From: Terriglobia bacterium
GTDB lineage: Bacteria > Acidobacteriota > Terriglobia > UBA7540
Length of the DNA: 5,523 bases
Assembly (NCBI GenBank): GCA_030040295.1
Contig: JASHTZ010000133.1
Span: 1 to 5,523 of the forward strand
Direction: 5' to 3'
Shown here: piece by piece, positions 1-3,778 of the stretch
Position numbering within the stretch: position 1 is the first letter of the stretch
Layout: each line of letters starts with the position of its first letter
The notes under the pieces: generated by a model
What the model was told of the DNA's origin: nothing
The model's input: the letters and a program-made list of their open reading frames with translations, nothing else
Databases searched by the model: none
Translations under genes and position numbers: made by a program

Positions 1-1064
1 GGCGAGGAAGGCGCGCGCCACGGGCCGTCGATCATGCCAGGGGGGAATCCTGCCGCATGGCTGCACGTGAAGCCGATTTTTCAGGCCATCGCGGCCAAGG
101 GGAGGACGGCACGCCCTGCTGCGATTGGGTGGGCGAAGACGGCGCCGGCCACTACGTCAAAATGGTTCACAACGGCATTGAGTACGGCGACATGCAATTG
201 ATTTGCGAGGCCTACCAGTTGATGAAAGACGTGCTGGGCCTCACACCTGACGATTTGCACGAGGTTTTTGCCGATTGGAACAAAGGCGAACTGGACAGCT
301 ACCTGATCGACATCACCAGCCAGATTTTCGCCAAGAAGGACGATGATGGCACGCCCATCGTCGACAAAATTCTTGATACTGCCGGGCAGAAAGGGACGGG
401 TAAGTGGACTTGCCTGAGCGCGCTCGACCTCGGCATGCCCGTGACGCTGATCGGGGAAGCCGTGTTTTCGCGCTGCCTCTCGGCGATCAAGGAAGAACGA
501 GTGGCCGCGAGCTCGATTTTGAAGGGTCCGAGGCGCTCGAAGAAACTCCCCGACCTCAAAAAGTTTGTGGAAGATGTCCGCTGCGCGCTTTACTGCTCCA
601 AGATCATTTCCTATGCGCAGGGATACATGCTGCTGCGCGAAGCGGCGCGCGACCAGAAGTGGAATCTGAATTTCGGCGGCATCGCCCTCATGTGGCGCGG
701 CGGATGCATCATCCGCAGCGTCTTTTTGGGGGAAATTAAGAAGGCGTATGACAAGAACAAGAAGCTTAGCAACCTGCTGCTCGACAAATTCTTCAAGAAG
801 GCATTGAAGAAATATCAGGCGGCATGGCGGCGCGCGGTGATTTCCGGAGTCAAGGGTGGAGTGCCCACGCCGGCGTTCACAACCGCGCTGGCGTTTTACG
901 ACGGTTACCGCACCGGGCGGTTGCCGGCCAACCTGCTACAGGCGCAGCGTGACTTCTTCGGCGCGCACACCTACGAGCGCGTGGACCAGCCGCGCGGCCA
1001 GTTCTTTCACACTAACTGGACGGGGCACGGCGGCAAGGTGGCGTCGGGACAGTATAACGTTTAG
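1..1064 (+). CDS. gnd: 6-phosphogluconate dehydrogenase (decarboxylating), 5'-truncated by window and frameshifted
   Basis: Cytosolic enzyme of the oxidative pentose phosphate pathway: 6-phosphogluconate + NAD(P)+ to ribulose-5-phosphate + CO2. The Rossmann domain lies upstream of the window. Frame 1 begins in the conserved GEEGARHGPSIMPGG substrate-binding stretch and continues to about base 99. From base 102 the family sequence continues in frame 3 (EDGTPCCDWVG). VKMVHNGIEYGDMQL follows, with the catalytic Lys codon at 159-161 and the catalytic Glu at 180-182. Further on are the family signature DTAGQKGTGKW, FGGIALMWRGGCIIRS, and the C-terminal FFHTNWTGHGG. About 353 of the usual 470-480 residues are present. 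The ATG at 57 opens frame 3 but sits inside the gene and gives non-family residues, so it is not a real start. Unless the frame is corrected, frame 1 stops at TGA 199-201. The identification is very secure; whether the break is real or a sequence error is open. Confidence 0.95.
   Translation, partial: RGRRAPRAVDHARGESCRMAAREADFSGHRGQGEDGTPCCDWVGEDGAGHYVKMVHNGIEYGDMQLICEAYQLMKDVLGLTPDDLHEVFADWNKGELDSYLIDITSQIFAKKDDDGTPIVDKILDTAGQKGTGKWTCLSALDLGMPVTLIGEAVFSRCLSAIKEERVAASSILKGPRRSKKLPDLKKFVEDVRCALYCSKIISYAQGYMLLREAARDQKWNLNFGGIALMWRGGCIIRSVFLGEIKKAYDKNKKLSNLLLDKFFKKALKKYQAAWRRAVISGVKGGVPTPAFTTALAFYDGYRTGRLPANLLQAQRDFFGAHTYERVDQPRGQFFHTNWTGHGGKVASGQYNV
97..104 (+). other. Frameshift site in gnd (one base missing in a G run)
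   Basis: Homology runs in frame 1 up to the AAG at 97-99 and in frame 3 from the GAG at 102-104. Only GG is left where one codon is expected (K-x-E, usually K-V-E in this family). Loss of one base at the GGGG run (99-102) explains this exactly. A sequencing or assembly indel, a recent inactivating mutation, or -1 slippage on GGGG are all possible. The site lacks the canonical X XXY YYZ form, so programmed slippage is the least likely. Confidence 0.85.
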
Positions 1065-1068
1065 AGAA

Positions 1069-1098
1069 GCTGACAGCTTACAGCTAACAGCCGACAGG
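1069..1098 (+). repeat. Left arm of 30-bp imperfect inverted repeat
   Basis: It begins 4 bases after the gnd stop codon. It consists of GCTG followed by heptamers of the form ACAGCNN, starting at 1073, 1080, 1087 and 1094 (the last one partial). Its reverse complement matches 1526-1555 at 25 of 30 positions. With the right arm it brackets the four-helix-bundle gene, either as the ends of an inserted unit or as a long-range stem in RNA. Confidence 0.8.
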
Positions 1099-1132
1099 TC
1101 GACATGGGGTTGCCCTGCGAAGGAGCTTGCTC

Positions 1133-1540
1133 ATGCAGCACTTCAAGAACCTGAAGGTCTGGCAACGAAGTCACCGATTGGTTTTGAGTCTATACCAAAC
1201 GACGGTGAGATTCCCATCGCATGAGAGATTTGGAATTACCTCTCAGTTGCGCCGAAGCGCTGCGTCAGTGCCCACAAACATTGCGGAAGGGTGCAAACGT
1301 CAAGGGCAACAGGATTTCGCTCGATTTCTGAACATTGCTGAGGGCTCGCTATCGGAGACCGAGTACTTGGTTATGCTTGCCTCAGACTTGGGTTATTTCC
1401 TTGCGAATGAACCTTCGCAACTGCTCGCGGAAATATCCGAAATTGCGGATGCTGCACGTCCTGCGAGCAAAAGTGGAGAGGAAAGCTGCGTGATCGATAA
1501 CGTGTTCTTGACACGGATTTTTCTTGCTGTCAGCTATTAG
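1133..1540 (+). CDS. Four-helix bundle protein (23S rRNA intervening-sequence protein family), 3' end frameshifted
   Basis: Small cytosolic helical protein of the family first found encoded in 23S rRNA intervening sequences (S23/IVP). Its biochemical role is unknown, and relatives are the Avd accessory proteins of diversity-generating retroelements. Family hallmarks are FKNLKVWQ at residues 4-11, FPSHERFGITSQLRRSA at 27-43, VPTNIAEG at 46-53, FARFLNIAEGSLSETE at 62-77 and LASDLGY at 82-88. The ATG at 1133 is chosen over an in-frame TTG at 1127 because AGGAG (1121-1125) lies 7 bases upstream. After EIA (residue 105) the frame leaves the family pattern. The +1 frame from 1449 reads MLHVLRAKVERKAA and stops at TGA 1491-1493, which is the expected last helix and gives about 120 residues. 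As sequenced, the open frame runs on through a terminator-like hairpin and ends inside the right repeat arm (135 residues). Hand counts of two 60-base lines give about 48-53% GC, below its neighbours, which fits acquisition. No rRNA is visible nearby. Confidence 0.88.
   Translation: MQHFKNLKVWQRSHRLVLSLYQTTVRFPSHERFGITSQLRRSAASVPTNIAEGCKRQGQQDFARFLNIAEGSLSETEYLVMLASDLGYFLANEPSQLLAEISEIADAARPASKSGEESCVIDNVFLTRIFLAVSY
1501..1525 (+). terminator. Possible intrinsic terminator after the four-helix-bundle gene
   Basis: CGTGT (1501-1505) pairs perfectly with ACACG (1511-1515) across the 5-base loop TCTTG. The run TTTTTCTT follows at 1518-1525. It lies 7 bases after the inferred original stop (TGA 1491-1493), where a terminator would be expected. 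The stem is only 5 bp, so it may be weak. The same bases contain a perfect TTGACA (1508-1513), which could instead be a -35 box, though no good -10 lies 16-18 bases downstream. Confidence 0.45.
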
Positions 1541-1555
1541 CTGTCGGCTGTCAGC
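1526..1555 (-). repeat. Right arm of 30-bp imperfect inverted repeat
   Basis: Read on the - strand it shows the same ACAGCNN heptamer design as 1069-1098. It differs at 5 of 30 positions (arm positions 10, 11, 20, 24 and 30), three of them transitions. It contains the TAG (1538-1540) that ends the shifted four-helix-bundle frame, and it lies 20 bases before the kinase start. I find no target-site duplication directly outside the two arms. Confidence 0.8.
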
Positions 1556-1563
1556 CATGCTAA

Positions 1564-1578
1564 AAGGATCTGCTCATG
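1564..1578 (+). promoter_or_regulatory. Ribosome binding site and start of the kinase, near-copy of the four-helix-bundle leader
   Basis: AAGGA (1564-1568) lies 7 bases before the ATG at 1576 and fixes the kinase start. The stretch AAGGATCTGCTCATG closely matches AAGGAGCTTGCTCATG at 1120-1135 in front of the four-helix-bundle gene, differing by one substitution and one indel. The two genes therefore share nearly the same translation-initiation leader. Confidence 0.7.
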
Positions 1579-2658
1579 AAATACGGTCTGAATATTCCGG
1601 CGACGGGCGCTTTGGATTTCTTGTCCCTCGGCGCGCTGATTCACCGATTCGATCCTGGAATCATTCCATTCCGCAAGGCGACCCAGTGCCAAATCCATGT
1701 CAGTGGCGGGGAATTCAACTGTGCCGCCAATCTCTCGGACTGCTTCCGCATGAATACCGGCATCGCCGCGGCGATGGTGGATTATCCCATCGGTGACCTG
1801 ATTGCCGAGCGCGTGCGCGCGATGGGTGTGAAGCCCTTTTACAGACATTTCAAGCACAACGGCGTGAGTGGGCCCAACATGGCGGCCGTTTACAGCGATC
1901 GCGGCTTCGGCGTGCGCGCTCCGGTGGTCTTCTACAATCGCTCGAACGAAGCCGGAGCGATGCTCAAGCCCGGCGATTTCGACTGGAAAGGGATTTTCGG
2001 CGCGGGCGTGCGCTGGTTTCACAGTGGCGGAATTTTCGCAGCGCTTTCGGAAACCACCGGAAAGCTCATCGCCGAGGGCATGCAGGCGGCCAAGGCGTCC
2101 GGCGCCGTCACTTCCTTCGATTTGAATTACCGCGCCAAGCTTTGGAACATCTGGGGAGGCCATGAGCGCGCGCTTTCGGTGATTTCCGGAATCGTCAAGC
2201 ACGTGGATGTTATCGTGGGGAACGAAGAGGACCTGCAAATGGGTCTGGGCGTGTCCGGGCCGGAAGTGGCGTCAAAATCCAAGCTGGACCCCAGCGCCTT
2301 TTTCGGCATGATCGATAAGGTGATCGCGAAATACCCAAACGTCAAGATCGTTGCCACGACGCTGCGCGAGGTGCATTCGACCAATCGTCACAGTTGGAGC
2401 GCCGTGGCGTGGATCGACGGCAAGTCCTACGTTGCCCCGACGGCTGAACTCGACGTTTTCGACCGCGTGGGCGGCGGCGATGGGTTTGCTTCGGGATTGT
2501 TCTACGGCCTGATGACGGGCGAAGAGCCCGAGGAAGCAATCAGGCTCGGATGGGCGCATGGCGCGCTGATTACCACCTATCCGGGTGACACCACCATGGC
2601 CACGCTCGATCAGGTTCGAGCCTTCGCCAAGGGCGGCTCGGCGAGAATACAAAGGTAA
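1576..2658 (+). CDS. PfkB-family sugar kinase, probable 2-keto-3-deoxygluconate kinase
   Basis: Cytosolic ribokinase-fold enzyme transferring the ATP gamma-phosphate to a sugar or sugar acid. Its 360 residues are near the family's usual 310-350. Near the N-terminus is the glycine motif SGGEFNCAANL (residues 43-53). The middle has VVFYNRSNEAG, then WFHSGGIFAALS and FDLNYRAKLW (D182, N184, R186), a pattern typical of KDG kinases, then the NEED motif at 216-219. The C-terminal PfkB signature is DRVGGGDGFASGL, with catalytic base D302 and the anion-hole glycines before it. DRVGGGD is the form found in Bacillus-type KdgK rather than the DTTGAGD of many ribokinases. The product would be 2-keto-3-deoxy-6-phosphogluconate, of the Entner-Doudoroff route, which fits a neighbourhood with gnd and tkt. 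Family membership is secure; substrate is inferred, and fructose, ribose or another keto-acid sugar remain possible. It converges on the TonB-C gene with only 20 bases between stop codons. Confidence 0.9.
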   Translation: MKYGLNIPATGALDFLSLGALIHRFDPGIIPFRKATQCQIHVSGGEFNCAANLSDCFRMNTGIAAAMVDYPIGDLIAERVRAMGVKPFYRHFKHNGVSGPNMAAVYSDRGFGVRAPVVFYNRSNEAGAMLKPGDFDWKGIFGAGVRWFHSGGIFAALSETTGKLIAEGMQAAKASGAVTSFDLNYRAKLWNIWGGHERALSVISGIVKHVDVIVGNEEDLQMGLGVSGPEVASKSKLDPSAFFGMIDKVIAKYPNVKIVATTLREVHSTNRHSWSAVAWIDGKSYVAPTAELDVFDRVGGGDGFASGLFYGLMTGEEPEEAIRLGWAHGALITTYPGDTTMATLDQVRAFAKGGSARIQR

Positions 2659-2678
2659 TCTCGCAGGTACTCATTGAC

Positions 2679-3371
2679 TCATCGTCGCCCGGGGGCTATT
2701 GCCGCCTGGCGGAAGAAAAATGCCACAATCACCTTGGACTCAGTTGGGTTCCCATCAAACTTGGCCGGCGCGAACTTCCAACCATTCAGAGACTGAGCGG
2801 CGGCAGCCGTATACGGTGGAACGTCTCGGAGCGTTCGGGTGCGTGCCACGTTTCCCGAGGCGTCGATACTGGCTTGCAAAACGACGCTTGCCGAAAGCAG
2901 CGTCGCTCCATAGGGGCACGGCGAAACGTTTGCGGAGATCACCCCGACGGGTTGATATCCGGAGGCTGCGGCGGGCTGCGGCTCGGCCTGAAGTTTGAGT
3001 GCGTTTGAAGGCGCCGTGAACAAGCACTGTGTGTTGAAGGCGGCTGCCACCGTGATGCTTGATGCCACAGGCGTGCCGTCCATCATTGCCGGCTTGAACG
3101 TCCACCCTCTAACGGAACTGACCGCTGACTGCGTCAGGGAAGCAACCGCATTCTGCACCTTGATGTCTTGAACTCTTCCGTTTTCAGACACCAGAATCTT
3201 TAGGACAACTGTACCAGTGGTGATCGTATTATACGGCGCCATCACCGCGCTCACGGATGCAGCTTCGACCGGTTGGAAATCAACGCTTTGGGGAACTGCT
3301 CGTGCGAGCCTGACCGGTGATAGGAAACTCAAACCAACAAAAGTAATTGCGACTGCAAAAAACCTTCGCAT
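2679..3371 (-). CDS. Secreted protein with two TonB C-terminal-like domains
   Basis: Predicted periplasmic protein of 230 residues. The start at 3371 is preferred because GAGG (3381-3384) lies 9 bases upstream and the product then begins with a signal peptide: MRR, a hydrophobic stretch over residues 4-18, and an ALA-type site (A23-R24-A25) before VPQ. An ATG at 3443 in the same frame would add 24 polar residues and has no ribosome binding site. Two TonB-C-like modules follow. One (about 40-113) contains GTVVLKILVSENGRV and WTFKPA (W90, P94). The other (about 150-222) contains ASVVLQASIDASGNV and WKFAPA (W198, P202). Two cysteines (116, 152) lie in the linker and could form a disulfide. It has no proline-rich spanner and only a cleavable N-terminal segment, so it is unlikely to be a classical TonB energy transducer. 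It may bind another envelope protein; its function is unknown. It is transcribed against its neighbours and has no clear metabolic tie to them. Confidence 0.75.
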   Translation of the reverse strand: MRRFFAVAITFVGLSFLSPVRLARAVPQSVDFQPVEAASVSAVMAPYNTITTGTVVLKILVSENGRVQDIKVQNAVASLTQSAVSSVRGWTFKPAMMDGTPVASSITVAAAFNTQCLFTAPSNALKLQAEPQPAAASGYQPVGVISANVSPCPYGATLLSASVVLQASIDASGNVARTRTLRDVPPYTAAAAQSLNGWKFAPAKFDGNPTESKVIVAFFFRQAAIAPGRR

Positions 3372-3593
3372 AGGCAGGTACCTCGCAAAATCACCTACTG
3401 ATGGGATGGTGGAAGAGGCCGATTGGGTTCCCACTGGGTCCATTTGGCACCACGGGCCGCCGAAGGGCGGTTATTCAGCGCGCTGCTAAAGCAAATTCAG
3501 GGCAACTCCGTCATTGAACCCTGGGGAAAAATTCAAGGGGGAAAACTGCTGTAGTGCTGTGCCTAAGGGTCTTTAAGCAAAGCTTCATCTTCC

Positions 3594-3621
3594 TGCAATC
3601 ATTTGGCTGCAATGATTTGGC
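3594..3621 (+). repeat. Two adjacent 14-bp direct repeats, operator-like
   Basis: TGCAATCATTTGGC (3594-3607) is followed immediately by TGCAATGATTTGGC (3608-3621); 13 of 14 bases match. The single difference also creates a perfect palindrome, AATCATT (3597-3603) and AATGATT (3611-3617), separated by 7 bases. The pair ends 12 bases before a TATAAT box and covers where a -35 element or activator site would sit. This arrangement suits a dimeric regulator, though no regulator is identified. Confidence 0.6.
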
Positions 3622-3633
3622 AAGACGATATAT

Positions 3634-3639
3634 TATAAT
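3634..3639 (+). promoter_or_regulatory. Candidate -10 box of the transketolase promoter
   Basis: A perfect TATAAT within an AT-rich stretch (3628-3639), 140 bases before the tkt start codon. At 16-18 bp spacing no good -35 is present (the 17-bp position reads AATGAT, part of the repeat above). If used, it may depend on an activator bound at the repeat. Transcription would begin near 3646 and give a leader of about 130 nt. Confidence 0.45.
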
Positions 3640-3662
3640 GACAGGATTCGACAGTTGGCTCC

Positions 3663-3719
3663 TTTCCGGCCATTGGAGCATCTAATTTGCAGACTGCTCT
3701 TTGCGGTGCGGGCCGGAAA
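3663..3719 (+). ncRNA. Possible structured 5' leader of transketolase
   Basis: TTTCCGGCC (3663-3671) and GGCCGGAAA (3711-3719) are exact reverse complements, giving a 9-bp stem. Inside it GAGCA (3676-3680) pairs with TGCTC (3695-3699), extendable by a G-U pair. A further CCAC/GTGG pairing (3724-3727 with 3737-3740) lies just downstream. Together they form a nested stem in the inferred tkt leader. I do not recognise a known riboswitch. It could be a cis-regulatory RNA, an attenuator remnant, or chance. Confidence 0.35.
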
Positions 3720-3764
3720 ATTGCCACGGCAGGTTTGTGGGGCTTAACAATCGAATTTCTTGCG

Positions 3765-3770
3765 TGGAGG
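3765..3770 (+). promoter_or_regulatory. Shine-Dalgarno sequence that sets a TTG start for tkt
   Basis: TGGAGG lies 8 bases before the TTG at 3779. No in-frame ATG occurs before the conserved SGHPGMPMG region, where starting would remove the first catalytic histidine. This makes TTG the best start. Confidence 0.75.
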
Positions 3771-3778
3771 ATTTTATC

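Larger units (their letters stand above)
3372..3778. other. Intergenic region between divergent TonB-C gene and transketolase
   Basis: About 400 bases without a convincing gene. Open frames here are short, lack ribosome binding sites and show no recognisable protein pattern. The left half (3385-3590) must hold the promoter of the - strand gene, but I find no strong -35/-10 pair there. The right half is more AT-rich and holds a 14-bp tandem repeat, a TATAAT box and a leader with inverted repeats, all consistent with control of tkt. Confidence 0.7.

Noticed and set aside
57..104. ATG at 57 as the start of an intact 335-residue 6-phosphogluconate dehydrogenase
   Set aside because: The first 15 residues from this ATG do not match the family, while frame 1 over the same bases does. 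The gene clearly begins upstream of the window.
1069..1555. Diversity-generating retroelement, because Avd proteins resemble the four-helix-bundle protein
   Set aside because: No reverse transcriptase, template repeat or variable repeat is visible, and the sequence follows the IVP subfamily pattern.
1060..1570. Target-site duplication flanking the inverted repeats
   Set aside because: The bases just outside the two arms (around 1060-1068 and 1556-1564) do not match each other.
1537..2238. Long - strand open frame (233 residues) opposite the kinase
   Set aside because: It overlaps conserved kinase motifs and its His/Arg/Ala-rich translation is typical of an antisense shadow in GC-rich DNA.
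2659..2678. Bidirectional terminator between the convergent kinase and TonB-C genes
   Set aside because: The 20-base gap contains no hairpin or T-run.
3369..3443. Upstream ATG at 3443 for the TonB-C protein
   Set aside because: It has no ribosome binding site and would bury the signal peptide 24 residues from the N-terminus.
3445..3465. Sigma-54 promoter, because of TGGCAC at 3445-3450
   Set aside because: No TTGCA-like -12 element follows at the needed spacing.
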